NCBI RefSeq assembly: GCF_001264245.1 | Contig: NZ_CP011339.1 | Location: 496,001-560,000, forward strand | Source: Microcystis panniformis FACHB-1757 | GTDB taxonomy: Bacteria > Cyanobacteriota > Cyanobacteriia > Cyanobacteriales > Microcystaceae | DNA length: 64,000 bases | Reading direction: 5' to 3' | Shown here: in pieces, positions 7,913-17,195 of the stretch | Layout: each line of letters begins with the position of its first letter | Position numbering within the stretch: position 1 is the first letter of the stretch | Position numbers and translations under genes: made by a program | Notes under the pieces: generated by a model | The model's input: the letters and a program-made list of their open reading frames with translations, nothing else | Database searches by the model: none | Told to the model about the DNA's origin: nothing

Positions 7913-10319
7913 TTAATTTATCAGTGTGAAATCAGCCGCTATCAGGGTAGGAACAGTCAACAAACTGGCAAATTCAGCACCACTTCCTAAGCCAGCAGCA
8001 CTACCATTTTGATTGTAGTAGATACTGCCACTGCTGTTACTGTAAACGATAAAAGCACTGCTAGTGGCGACTAAATCATCGTCAGCGACGCTGGCAAATT
8101 CAGCCAGTTGACTGAAGCCATTGCCGATGCTACTTTGTAAGGCAGTAAAGATGGCTTTACTTAATACTATTTTATCGCTGCCGGGGGTGAAATCGCTGAT
8201 GGCATCGATGCCTAAATTACTACTGTTGAAGATAAAGTTATCGCTACCATTACCACCGGTGAGTAAATCATCGCCAGAACCACCAATTAAGCTATCGTTT
8301 CCGTTTTGACCGGTTAATTGATCGTTGCCACCACCACCAGTTAGAGTATTATTAAGGCTATTCCCAGTTAGTCGGTCATTACCGCTATCGCTAATAATAT
8401 TTTCGATGGTGTTATTTGCCGAAAAAGTTAATTTTAGATTATTGGTGACGGCGGTTTGGACAGTAGTAACACCTAAGTTAACTCTTACTGCGGTATTTGT
8501 CCCGGTAAAGTCGAGGGTATCGATACCACCAGTAGTAGTTTCTTGGATGGTATCGCTTCCTAATGGGGTTGAAGCATTGAAACAGTAAATATCGTTACCA
8601 TTAGCACCAGCGAGGATATTGTTACCGCTATTTCCGGTGATTTTATTGTCACCAGCGTTACCTGTACCGTTAATATTATTACTGCCAATTAGTCTGAGGT
8701 TTTCGACATTATTGGGTAAGGTGCGAGTACTTGCGCTTTGTAGGGTGTCAGTAATAATTACTTGTCCAATTGCTTCGTCGGGATTGATGGTAGCATTAAC
8801 CGCATTTGACAGGGTTACTGTAAAGGCTTCATCAGGTTCATTGAGGTTATCATTGAGGATGGGAATGCTAATAGTAGCAGTGGAAGTATTCGCCGCAATG
8901 GTGAGGGTTCCTGTCTGGCTAGTGTAATCTACATTGGCGGTAGCATCAATGGGTGCAGTGGTATAGTTGACAGTAATTTGTTGTGGATTGGGGTTATTGA
9001 CAGTAACGGTGAGGATGGCATTACTATTTTGACCTTCCACCACGGTGATGTCGTTGATGGAGAGTTGCGAGGTGACAGTGCTATCATCATCGGTAATTGT
9101 TCCCGTGGCTGCGTTAGGAGTACCTACTGTATAACCGCTCCCAGAAGCAAGGGTTAAAATAACAGTTTCGTTGGGTTCAACTGTGGTGTCAGCAGTGGGG
9201 TCAACAGTTACGGTAGCAGTCGCTGAACCAGCAGCAAAGGTGACTGTATTGGTAGTCCCGGTACGAGTGTAGTCGGTATTAAGAGTCGCTGTCCCTCCGA
9301 GGGTGTAATTGACTGTCAAAGCATTTGTTGTTACACCAGTGCGGGTGAAGGTGTAAACCAGATTAGTTGTCCCGTCTTCGGTGACACTACTAGGAGAAAC
9401 TGCTAGGGTGACACTGGTATCATCATTGGTAATTGTCCCTGTTACTGCGGTAGTTGTCCCTACTGTATAACCTGTCCCGGCAGCGAGGGTTAAAGCGACG
9501 GTTTCGTTACTTTCTACTGTGGTGTCAGCAGTGGGGTCAACGGTGACGGTAGCAGTGGTAGCATTAGCGGCGAAAGTGACTGTATTATTAGTCCCTGTAC
9601 GAGTGTAATCTGTATTGAGAGTCGCTGTCCCTCCGAGGGTGTAATTGACTGTTAAAGCATTTGTTGTTACACCAGTACGGGTGAAGGTATAAACCAGATT
9701 TGTTGTACCATCTTCTGTCACACTGCTAGGAGCAACCGCAAGAGTGATACTAGGTAAATCATCATTGGTAATCGTCCCCGTCACTGGGGTGGTCGTACCT
9801 ACTGTATAACCCGTCCCCGCAGCAAGAGTTAAAATAACAGTCTCATCACTTTCTACTGTTGTATCAGCAGTGGGGTCAACTGTTACGGTAGCAGTGGATG
9901 AACCAGCAGCAAAGGTGACACTGGTGGGAATAGAAGTGTAATCGGTTCCATTGGTTGCTGTCCCCCAACTGTATAGTTGACAGTTAAAGCATCAGTGGTT
10001 ACTCCGGTACGGGTGAAGGTATAGACTAGATTTGTTGTCCCATCTTCTGTCACACTTGCGGGAGAAACTGCAAGGGTAATACTGGGAAGAGTCGGACTAG
10101 AACCATAGCTAAAATAACTAGCAGTTAGACTTAATGCTGTTTGATCAGTGATATAAGCAATCAGTTCATCTGGTTCGCTGCCTGGTTTGTTGATGTAGAG
10201 TTTAGTATTAGAACCAGAAACCGATAACAGATAGTTACTACTTGAACCCCGTAATTGAATTATATCGTTAGTGGTGTTAAAGTCAGCAATTGTCGCGTAG
10301 TCGTTATCACCGGGAAGGG
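7913..10319 (-). pseudogene. Calx-beta / RTX calcium-binding protein, 3' half split off by an insertion sequence
   Basis: Second half of the large gene beginning at 14111. In coding order: NDYATIADFNTTNDIIQLRGSSSNY; several Calx-beta domains (repeated SVTEDGTTNLVYTFTRTGVTT and TVNYTLGGTATLNTDYT units); a block NNVENLRLIGSNNINGTGNAGDNKI with Ca-binding nonapeptides (GGGGNDQLTGQNGNDSL); and a carboxyl domain typical of type I secreted proteins. A one-base loss in a C5 tract (9962-9966) breaks the frame in the first Calx-beta unit; the longest open frame is 7913-9784. It has no start signals of its own. Removing the insertion sequence, one copy of its 10-bp duplication and the one-base loss restores one frame of 1,591 codons from 14111 to 7913. 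Confidence 0.85.
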
Positions 10320-11736
10320 TAGGGCTGTTTCATTCTCCCATCAGAATATCAAAAGTAAAAGCGATCACTATCAGGTAAAATGAGAAGTGACCGCCAACTT
10401 TTTAAATATATGTTGAGCTTAATAGAAAAACTAAAACAAGTCAAGGACTTTCGGAAAGGTAAAGGAAAAAGACACCCTTTATGGATAGTATTAGTAGTAA
10501 TAATACTAGGAACAATGCTAGGATACTCAGGTTATAGAGAACTAGGAGAGTTTGCTAAAAATAATCGGCACAGGCTGAGTAAAGAATTTAACATAATTCC
10601 AGAAAGAGTCCCATCCTATTCAACAATTAGAAGGGTAATGATGGGAGTTGACTGGCAGAGTTTGTTAAAAATGTTTAATGAATGGGCATTACAAGAATAT
10701 GGACAAAGAGATGATATAAATTGGCTAGGCATAGATGGAAAAAGTCTCAAAAACACCCTAAAGAATCCTAACAATGAACAACAAAATTTTATCATGTTTA
10801 TCTCATTGTTTAGTCAAGAAAGTGGCTTGGTATTACACTTAAAAAGAATCGAAAACAAAAAAGGGTCTGAAATCGACGAAGGGCAAGCTATAATTGAGGA
10901 TTGCTCTCTCCAAAATAAAGTTTTTACTGGGGATGCTTTACACTGTCAGAAGAAAACAATCAGCTTAATAGCCAAGACTAAAAATGACTATGTTATCACC
11001 GTTAAAGGAAATCAGAAAAATCTTTATCAGCGAATACAAGACCTGAGTAATTCCTCAAAGCCAGAAAGTTTTTTTCTTGAACAAGATAATAGTCATGGAC
11101 GAAAAATATCAAGAAAAATAGAAGTTTTTAAAGTGAGGAAAAATGAAAGAAAAGGGTTTGAAAATCTGCGAAGAGTTATTAAAGTAGAAAGAAGGGGTAG
11201 TCGCGGGGATAAAACCTATGAAGAAACAGCTTACTATATCAGTAGCCTAACCGAATCCGCCGAAGTATTTGCTAAAATTATTCGAGGACACTGGAAAATA
11301 GAAAATCAGTTACATTGGGTAAAAGATGTAATTTTTGAGGAAGATAAAAGCGAAATTAGTGATTTTCAAGCGGCCAGCAATTGGTCAATTCTCACAACCA
11401 TAGGATTGAATCTTTTCAGAGGTTTGGGTTTTCTCTCAATCACAGAGGGACAGAGGTGGTTAGCTGAACGTTGGGAAAAACTGATAGTTTTATCGACGTA
11501 AGAAGCAGAAAAATTAGCTAAATTAACAGGATGTACTCTCAGAAAATTTGAAGAGAGATAGGCTTTTAGTGGCTTGGGAACAAGCTTTATCAATTTATTC
11601 ATAATAAATTTGGCAGAGGATTAAAGATTAGTTATTGTGACTAACTATTTTGATTAGAAAAAGATAAACTTGAGAATCTTCAGTCAAATTTATTGACTCA
11701 AAATTAGCTGTACTTAATTTAAATGAATCAACCCTA
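10320..11736 (+). mobile_element. ISAs1-family insertion sequence with 10-bp target duplication
   Basis: The left end reads TAGGGCTGTTTCATTCTCCC; the right end, read inward, is TAGGGTTGATTCATTTAAAT. The two share an imperfect 15-base terminal repeat (TAGGG-Y-TG-W-TTCATT). CCGGGAAGGG is duplicated exactly on either side (10310-10319 and 11737-11746), a length usual for ISAs1. It carries one transposase gene. The coding frames on both sides (ending STLPG, resuming DNDYATIADF) join when it is removed, so it disrupted the RTX gene. Its right-end 14-mer TAGGGTTGATTCAT is also the unit of the tandem arrays at 26385 and 48495. Confidence 0.88.
10380..11501 (+). CDS. ISAs1 family transposase
   Basis: DDE transposase, 373 residues. 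An amino-terminal helical domain (MLSLIEKLKQVKDFRKGKGKRH, HPLWIVLVVIILGTMLGYSGYRELGEF) is followed by the catalytic RNase H-like fold. Acidic residues sit in WLGIDGKSLKN, VFTGDALHCQKK, and GHWKIENQLHWVKDVIFEED; HYLH-like spacing and the VKGNQ motif are also typical. Starts at 10380 (MRSDRQL) and 10410 (MLSLIEK) are both possible; family members usually begin at the second. The sequence from 11502 to the right end (about 235 bases) holds no gene. No internal stop is present, so it may be active. Confidence 0.92.
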   Translation: MRSDRQLFKYMLSLIEKLKQVKDFRKGKGKRHPLWIVLVVIILGTMLGYSGYRELGEFAKNNRHRLSKEFNIIPERVPSYSTIRRVMMGVDWQSLLKMFNEWALQEYGQRDDINWLGIDGKSLKNTLKNPNNEQQNFIMFISLFSQESGLVLHLKRIENKKGSEIDEGQAIIEDCSLQNKVFTGDALHCQKKTISLIAKTKNDYVITVKGNQKNLYQRIQDLSNSSKPESFFLEQDNSHGRKISRKIEVFKVRKNERKGFENLRRVIKVERRGSRGDKTYEETAYYISSLTESAEVFAKIIRGHWKIENQLHWVKDVIFEEDKSEISDFQAASNWSILTTIGLNLFRGLGFLSITEGQRWLAERWEKLIVLST

Positions 11737-14111
11737 CCGGGAAGGGTGCTGTTACCGTCATCATAAAAGGTCTTTGTTGTATCTGCAAGGATAAAGCGAT
11801 CGTTTCCTGTTCCTCCTTCTAGATAATCTTGTTCTCCTATACCGCCATCTGTTCCTTGTAGGGTATCATTCCCACTACCACCAAAAAGCCGATCATTACC
11901 AGCACCCCCATTGAGGACATCATTCCCATCCTCTCCATAAATTTGGTCATCACCAGCATTACCTGAAATAGTATCGTTACCACTTCCACCTGAGAGAGCG
12001 CCCCAATATTCACTTGCTGTACCGCCAAAAATGACATCATTATACTCAGTTCCCTTAAACCCTTCAAAACTCTCAATCGAAGTAAAGGTATCAGTTTCCG
12101 TACCGACAGTAATTGTCCCACTCCCGGTAGCGGTGTCGTAGGTCATGGTTAAACCACTACTAGCATTACTGTAGTTAGCATTATAGCGATCACTACCACT
12201 ACCACCATTGATCGTGTCATTACCTGCATCTTTGGTAAAGTAATCATCTCCTGTATCACCATTGAGGACATCATTCCCATTACCACCATAAAGTCCATCA
12301 TTATCAGCACCACCATTGAGGACATCATTGCCATCCTCTCCGTTAATATCGTCATCACCAGCATTACCTGAAATAGTATCATTACCACTTCCACCTGAAA
12401 GATCATTCGAGTTTTCACCTGCTGTACCGCCAAAAATGACATCATTGTACTCAGTTCCCTTAAACCCGTTAAAACTCTCAATCGAAGTAAAGGTATCAGT
12501 TTCCGTACCGACAGTAATTGTCCCACTCCCAGTAGCGGTGTCGTAGGTCATGGTTAAACCACTACTAGCATTACTGTAGTTAGCATTATAGCGATCACTA
12601 CCACTACCACCATTGATCGTGTCATTACCTGCATCGTTGGTAAAGTAATCATTTCCTGTATCACCATTGAGGACATCATTCCCATTACCACCATAAAGTC
12701 CATCATTATCAGCACCACCATTGAGGACATCATTGCCATCCTCTCCGTTAATATCGTCATCACCAGCATTACCTGAAATAGTATCATTACCACTTCCACC
12801 TGAAAGATCATTCGAGTTTTCACCTGCTGTACCGCCAAAAATGACATCATTGTACTCAGTTCCCTTAAACCCGTTAAAACTCTCAATCGAAGTAAAGGTA
12901 TCAGTTTCCGTACCGACAGTAATTGTCCCACTCCCAGTAGCGGTGTCGTAGGTCATGGTTAAACCACTACTAGCATTACTGTAGTTAGCATTATAGCGAT
13001 CACTACCACTACCACCATTGATCGTGTCATTACCTGCATCGTTGGTAAAGTAATCATTTCCTGTATCACCATTGAGGACATCATTCCCATTACCACCATA
13101 AAGTCCATCATTATCAGCACCACCATTGAGGACATCATTGCCATCCTCTCCGTTAATATCGTCATCACCAGCATTACCTGAAATAGTATCATTACCACTT
13201 CCACCTGAAAGATCATTCGAGTTTTCACCTGCTGTACCGCCAAAAATGACATCATTGTACTCAGTTCCCTTAAACCCGTTAAAACTCTCAATCGAAGTAA
13301 AGGTATCAGTTTCCGTACCGACAGTAATTGTCCCACTCCCAGTAGCGGTGTCGTAGGTCATGGTTAAACCACTACTAGCATTACTGTAGTTAGCATTATA
13401 GCGATCATTTCCACTACCACCATTGATCGTGTCATTACCCGCATCGTTGGTAAAGTAATCATTTCCATCCCCACCGTTAAGAGAGTCATTACCATTACCA
13501 CCATAAATATTGTCATTTCCCCCCAAACCACTTAAAGTATCATTGCCATCTAACCCATAAATGTTGTCATCCCCAGAAGTTCCCGTAATATTATCATCCC
13601 CATTAGTCCCCGTAAAATTCGCCTGTTCTACTTGAATAATTTCCCCATTTACTATAATTGTTGTCTGGTCATTCTCTGCTCGTAAAGCGTCTAGGGTTGC
13701 CACATCCAGACTATTTCCCTGCACCAACTCCGCAAAAATTGCCCCCTCATCTCCGGCGCTATCCACCTGATTAACTTGAGCATCCACATAATGCCCAATT
13801 TCTTCTAAAATTACGTTAATTATCGCTGCTGACGAGGCCGTATTTAAAAAAGATGCTGATAGATAAATCTTATTGGTACTGCTGGAATATGCACCATTTG
13901 CTGTCCCCAAAACCTCATCACTAAGTACCTCAATCGGGGGAAGTTGACTAAAATTTCGGCTTTGCCACTGCTGTCGTAATTCTGTCGCTTTAACCACATC
14001 ATAACTTGTGCCAAAAGCGGTTTCTAAATTCGCCCAAAAACCATCAGATTGAGCGAAATTAAACAAAACATCGTAAACAGCAGGAAGAATCGGCAACAGG
14101 GTGGAAGTCAT
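11628..14111 (-). CDS. RTX (hemolysin-type) calcium-binding protein with metallopeptidase-like head, 5' half of an interrupted gene
   Basis: Predicted exported protein of the type I secretion class, with no amino-terminal signal peptide. Residues 1-165 match the head common to large cyanobacterial RTX proteins: FAQSDGFWANLETAFG, NKIYLSASFL and VILEEIGHYVDAQVN followed by DEGAIFAELVQG. The EEIGH stretch resembles a zinc-protease helix but lacks the first His of HEXXH. GGNGNDxLxG nonapeptides and four 135-residue modules follow, the first three almost identical. At about residue 791 (STLPGR) the reading frame enters the insertion sequence at 11736 and ends 36 codons later, so the last residues are not native. 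The ancestral product would have been about 1,590 residues, continuing at 10319. Without the carboxyl secretion signal this fragment is unlikely to be exported. Confidence 0.85.
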   Translation of the reverse strand: MTSTLLPILPAVYDVLFNFAQSDGFWANLETAFGTSYDVVKATELRQQWQSRNFSQLPPIEVLSDEVLGTANGAYSSSTNKIYLSASFLNTASSAAIINVILEEIGHYVDAQVNQVDSAGDEGAIFAELVQGNSLDVATLDALRAENDQTTIIVNGEIIQVEQANFTGTNGDDNITGTSGDDNIYGLDGNDTLSGLGGNDNIYGGNGNDSLNGGDGNDYFTNDAGNDTINGGSGNDRYNANYSNASSGLTMTYDTATGSGTITVGTETDTFTSIESFNGFKGTEYNDVIFGGTAGENSNDLSGGSGNDTISGNAGDDDINGEDGNDVLNGGADNDGLYGGNGNDVLNGDTGNDYFTNDAGNDTINGGSGSDRYNANYSNASSGLTMTYDTATGSGTITVGTETDTFTSIESFNGFKGTEYNDVIFGGTAGENSNDLSGGSGNDTISGNAGDDDINGEDGNDVLNGGADNDGLYGGNGNDVLNGDTGNDYFTNDAGNDTINGGSGSDRYNANYSNASSGLTMTYDTATGSGTITVGTETDTFTSIESFNGFKGTEYNDVIFGGTAGENSNDLSGGSGNDTISGNAGDDDINGEDGNDVLNGGADNDGLYGGNGNDVLNGDTGDDYFTKDAGNDTINGGSGSDRYNANYSNASSGLTMTYDTATGSGTITVGTETDTFTSIESFEGFKGTEYNDVIFGGTASEYWGALSGGSGNDTISGNAGDDQIYGEDGNDVLNGGAGNDRLFGGSGNDTLQGTDGGIGEQDYLEGGTGNDRFILADTTKTFYDDGNSTLPGRVDSFKLSTANFESINLTEDSQVYLFLIKIVSHNN
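11990..13440. repeat. 405-bp tandem repeats in the RTX gene
   Basis: The period is exactly 405 bases (135 codons): the same motif (coding SGTITVGTETDTFTSIESF) recurs at about 12121, 12526, 12931 and 13336. The three units nearest the gene start are nearly identical at base level. The fourth, nearest the insertion sequence, has diverged (EGFKGTEYN, TASEYWGAL). Each module is a beta-roll segment plus a YNANYSNASSGLTMTYDTATG spacer. Near-identity points to recent expansion by slippage or unequal crossover. Confidence 0.92.
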
Positions 14112-14193
14112 GACATTAACAGCAAAAGTTTATTGATAAAAATTTTGGCACAACAAGCGCCAATTTTTCAAGGGGGATATAACAAAAATTTAC

Positions 14194-14226
14194 AGAAAAC
14201 GGGTTCCTTTGAGAAACCCGTTTTCT
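14194..14226. repeat. Palindromic repeat, copy 2
   Basis: AGAAAACGGGTTCCT, TTG, AGAAACCCGTTTTCT: the 33-base palindrome with one mismatch in the left arm. It sits between the RTX start and the first nuclease pseudogene and marks the left edge of the 2.1-kb duplicated block. Confidence 0.88.
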
Positions 14227-14242
14227 AGATATTAGGATAAGA

Positions 14243-15040
14243 TTATTGGATTCTTGCCAAAGACTGCTTAAATTCTGCGAGAGAATTAGCGGTAGCTGCT
14301 AATTTTAGTAGCTCTTCTAAGATAGTAGGGTTAGTCATTTTGCCGATTATCTCTTCAATTTCTGAAGAAATCTGTCCAAACCGCACAGTTAAAACTGTTT
14401 TTATGTCATCGCGGCTTTTTTCTAACGCGCCAATTTCCTTACCAATTTCCTTACCAATTTCCTTACCGATTTCCCTACCGCGTTCTATTCCTCGTAACTC
14501 CCCAATTTCCTCACCAATTTTCCTTCCCCGTAACTCCATATTACTCATTAAAGGCATGGTTCTTTCCTCCTCAAATTGTTTGATTTTACTTTCTAAACTT
14601 GACTGTAATTTAGTTGATAGAGTCATCATTGTGTCGATGATTTCAAATAATTTAATTATTTGTTCCCTCTCGAACTCCTTTTCATATAATCCTCTGATTA
14701 ACCTCCACTTCCACTGTTCCCGTTCTGGCAGCTTCCCAGTAGTCGCTTTTGTTTTCAGGTGTGCCATGGCGATTATAGCAAAGGGATTGCTACTTGTTTC
14801 CAATTAGTCACTGATAACTGATAACTGATAACTGATAACTGAATAGAGTTTGTCAGCAAAACGTTTTTTTGTCCTTGCTGAAGCGGTAATCCGTTTGAGT
14901 TCTTTTTCTAGGGATTCGGGAATTTTTGTCCAATCAATTAGTTGGTGAACTTCGGGAAAAAAGAAGTATAAAAATGCTTCAAAATACTCGGTTAATGCTT
15001 CTTTCCAGGGTTCATCATAATTGGCGGTTGTTTGTTTCAT
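14243..15040 (-). pseudogene. Rpn/PD-(D/E)XK nuclease with internal deletion (duplicate A)
   Basis: The start (MKQTTANYDEPWKEALTEYFEAFL, ATG 15040) and end (FKQSLARIQ) are present. The catalytic middle, from KVWLLSGEEVWILIHIEIQSQ to the residues before ETSSNPFAII, is missing. TGATAAC heptamers replace it, coding YSVISYQLSVISD and a TAA stop (14804-14806). The rest continues in the same frame from a TTG at 14803 (186 codons). The product would lack the E-x-Q active site, so it is non-functional. The repeat tract is REIG plus three KEIG. A near-identical copy lies at 16357-17145. Confidence 0.82.
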
Positions 15041-15090
15041 TATGACAATTTTAGTGGGTTGTTGTCAGAAGGCGATCGCTAACATAAGAA

Positions 15091-16035
15091 CTAAGCAGTT
15101 AAAGTATTTAACCAATTGATTAAATCTTCAACCGTAGAGAAGTCGAATAAAGCTTCTCCTAATGCTTCGACATCATCAATACTTAACTGCATAATTTTAG
15201 TTTCCAATGCAGGATTAATCTCCCCTAACTTGCGTTTAAGTTGACGAAGAATCAATGTCTTTTCACGTTCAATACCCCGTTCAATACCTTGTTCGATACC
15301 TTGTTCGATACCTTGACGCATCCAACTGGTGGTAATTTGCATAACTCCCTCCTGTACGGGTTGACTAAATGTGCTAATCTCTTCTTGAAATTGTATCTCT
15401 TCCACCGGATTTAGATTGAGATAAGTATCAATAAATCCAGAAATTAATTGCATTTTCGCTGGATTTAACCTTAAAGTAATTAACAAGCGCAGACATTCCG
15501 CTTTTACCTTAGCTCGCTCTTTCTCGGCAATGTTCATCTTAGCCATCAAAGCCGAAGCAACCGGATTCTGCTGATTGAGAAAATCTCGCCAATTTAATCG
15601 ATTTAACTGCACTACCTGATAGTTAAATTCTAACACCTTAAAATCGGTAAAATCGACTACATACTGACTAATTGCTTCTTTTTTGGGCTGGGAGTAAGAA
15701 AAAATTACAATCGGATAAATCGGTAAGACAAATTTCTCATGAAAGCGAGCAAAATAAGTAAACATTCGCCGATTAAACCATTTTCGAGAACTTTCCTGCG
15801 CCTCGACATGAATCAGAAAGAAAGATTCTTTTCCGCGAAACTTAACTTGTGCTACTAAATCGCTTTCATACCTTTCTCCTTCCGTGACATCGGTAAATAC
15901 TTCTTTGTCTAAAAAAGTAATCGATTCCCTATCTAAATAATCGATCAATTGAGGAAAAAATAACTCAATAAATTCGACAAAAAAGGTGGAGATTAACTCC
16001 TTAAATAAGCGGTCATGGTCAATATTATTAGTCAT
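15091..16035 (-). CDS. DUF4351 domain Rpn-like nuclease, copy 1
   Basis: 314 residues, second nuclease family of this block. The amino-terminal PD-(D/E)XK-like half holds MTNNIDHDRLFKELISTFFVEFIELFFPQ, YESDLVAQVKF and FFLIHVEAQESSRKW (the E-x-Q strand). It is followed by RMFTYFARFHEKFVLPIYPIVIFSYSQPK. A 4-residue repeat tract (GIEQ GIEQ GIER GIER) links to the DUF4351 end: LILRQLKRKLGEI, then LSIDDVEALGEALFDFSTVEDLINWL. Family members are annotated as putative transposases or recombination-promoting nucleases; the cellular role is unknown. Paralogues are at 17196-18224 and 19729-20715, with a tail fragment at 19392-19706. Confidence 0.85.
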   Translation of the reverse strand: MTNNIDHDRLFKELISTFFVEFIELFFPQLIDYLDRESITFLDKEVFTDVTEGERYESDLVAQVKFRGKESFFLIHVEAQESSRKWFNRRMFTYFARFHEKFVLPIYPIVIFSYSQPKKEAISQYVVDFTDFKVLEFNYQVVQLNRLNWRDFLNQQNPVASALMAKMNIAEKERAKVKAECLRLLITLRLNPAKMQLISGFIDTYLNLNPVEEIQFQEEISTFSQPVQEGVMQITTSWMRQGIEQGIEQGIERGIEREKTLILRQLKRKLGEINPALETKIMQLSIDDVEALGEALFDFSTVEDLINWLNTLTA

Positions 16036-16151
16036 GTAATGTCATCTCAACTAATCTGAGCGATGAATGACTACTCTTATCTATTGTATTCTGAAAAGTC
16101 GGTTTTGGCAACGGATTGTTATGACCTCACCCCCTTAACCGACAGCGATTG

Positions 16152-16239
16152 TCAAATTCGCCCAAAAACCATCAGATTGAGCAAAATCGAACAAACTATC
16201 GTAAACAGCAGGAAAAATCGGCAACAGGGGAGAAGTCAT
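16152..16239 (-). pseudogene. 5' fragment of a second RTX gene (duplicate A)
   Basis: About 29 codons from ATG 16239 read MTSPLLPIFPAVYDSLFDFA, then QSDGFWANL, matching the first residues of the RTX gene at 14111 with several substitutions; then homology stops. The upstream bases are also similar to those before 14111. It is therefore a relic of a divergent paralogue, not a copy of the gene next door. It repeats at 18341-18428. Confidence 0.75.
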
Positions 16240-16331
16240 GACATTAACTGCAAAAGTTTATTGCTAACAGTTTTAGCCCAACAATCCCTAATTTTTCAAG
16301 GGTGCTATCACAAAAATTAACATTTATTACA

Positions 16332-16356
16332 AGAAAACGGGTTTCTCAAAGAAGTT
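16332..16356. repeat. Palindromic repeat, copy 3 (half)
   Basis: AGAAAACGGGTTTCT (16332-16346) is intact; the second arm has decayed to AGAAGTTCT. It lies at the junction between duplicated blocks A and B. Confidence 0.75.
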
Positions 16357-17145
16357 CTAGGATTGGATTTTAGCCAAAGACTGCTTAAATTCTGCGAGAG
16401 AATGAGCAGTAGCTGCTAATTTTAGTAGCTCTTCTAAGATAGTAGGGTTAGTCATTTTGCCGATTATCTCTTCAATTTCTGAAGAAATCTGTCCAAACCG
16501 CACAGTTAAAACTGTTTTTATGTCATCGCGGCTTTTTTCTAACGCGCCAATTTCCTTACCAATTTCCTTACCGATTTCCCTACCGCGTTCTATTCCTCGT
16601 AACTCCCCAATTTCCTCACCAATTTTCCTTCCCCGTAACTCCATATTACTCATTAAAGGCATGGTTCTTTCCTCCTCAAATTGTTTGATTTTACTTTCTA
16701 AACTTGACTGTAATTTAGTTGATAGAGTCATCATTGTGTCGATGATTTCAAATAATTTAATTATTTGTTCCCTCTCGAACTCCTTTTCATATAATCCTCT
16801 GATTAACCTCCACTTCCACTGTTCCCGTTCTGGCAGCTTCCCAGTAGTCGCTTTTGTTTTCAGGTGTGCCATGGCGATTATAGCAAAGGGATTGCTACTT
16901 GTTTCCAATTAGTCACTGATAACTGATAACTGATAACTGATAACTGAATAGAGTTTGTCAGCAAAACGTTTTTTTGTCCTTGCTGAAGCGGTAATCCGTT
17001 TGAGTTCTTTTTCTAGGGATTCGGGAATTTTTGTCCAATCAATTAGTTGGTGAACTTCGGGAAAAAAGAAGTATAAAAATGCTTCAAAATACTCGGTTAA
17101 TGCTTCTTTCCAGGGTTCATCATAATTGGCGGTTGTTTGTTTCAT
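16357..17145 (-). pseudogene. Rpn/PD-(D/E)XK nuclease with internal deletion (duplicate B)
   Basis: Nearly base-identical to 14243-15040, with the same deletion, TGATAAC heptamers and in-frame TAA. Differences: one KEIG unit fewer (REIG plus two KEIG), one altered residue near the end (TAHSLAEF for TANSLAEF) and a different last stretch (AKIQS) because the flanking sequence changes at the duplication junction. Non-functional for the same reason. Confidence 0.82.
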
Positions 17146-17195
17146 TATGACAATTTTAGTGGGTTGTTGTCAGAAGGCGATCGCTAACATAAGAA

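Noticed and set aside
12316..13356. Repeated plus-strand open frames of 76 codons and minus-strand frames of 125 codons in the RTX repeats
   Set aside because: Out-of-frame shadows that recur only because the 405-bp modules recur.
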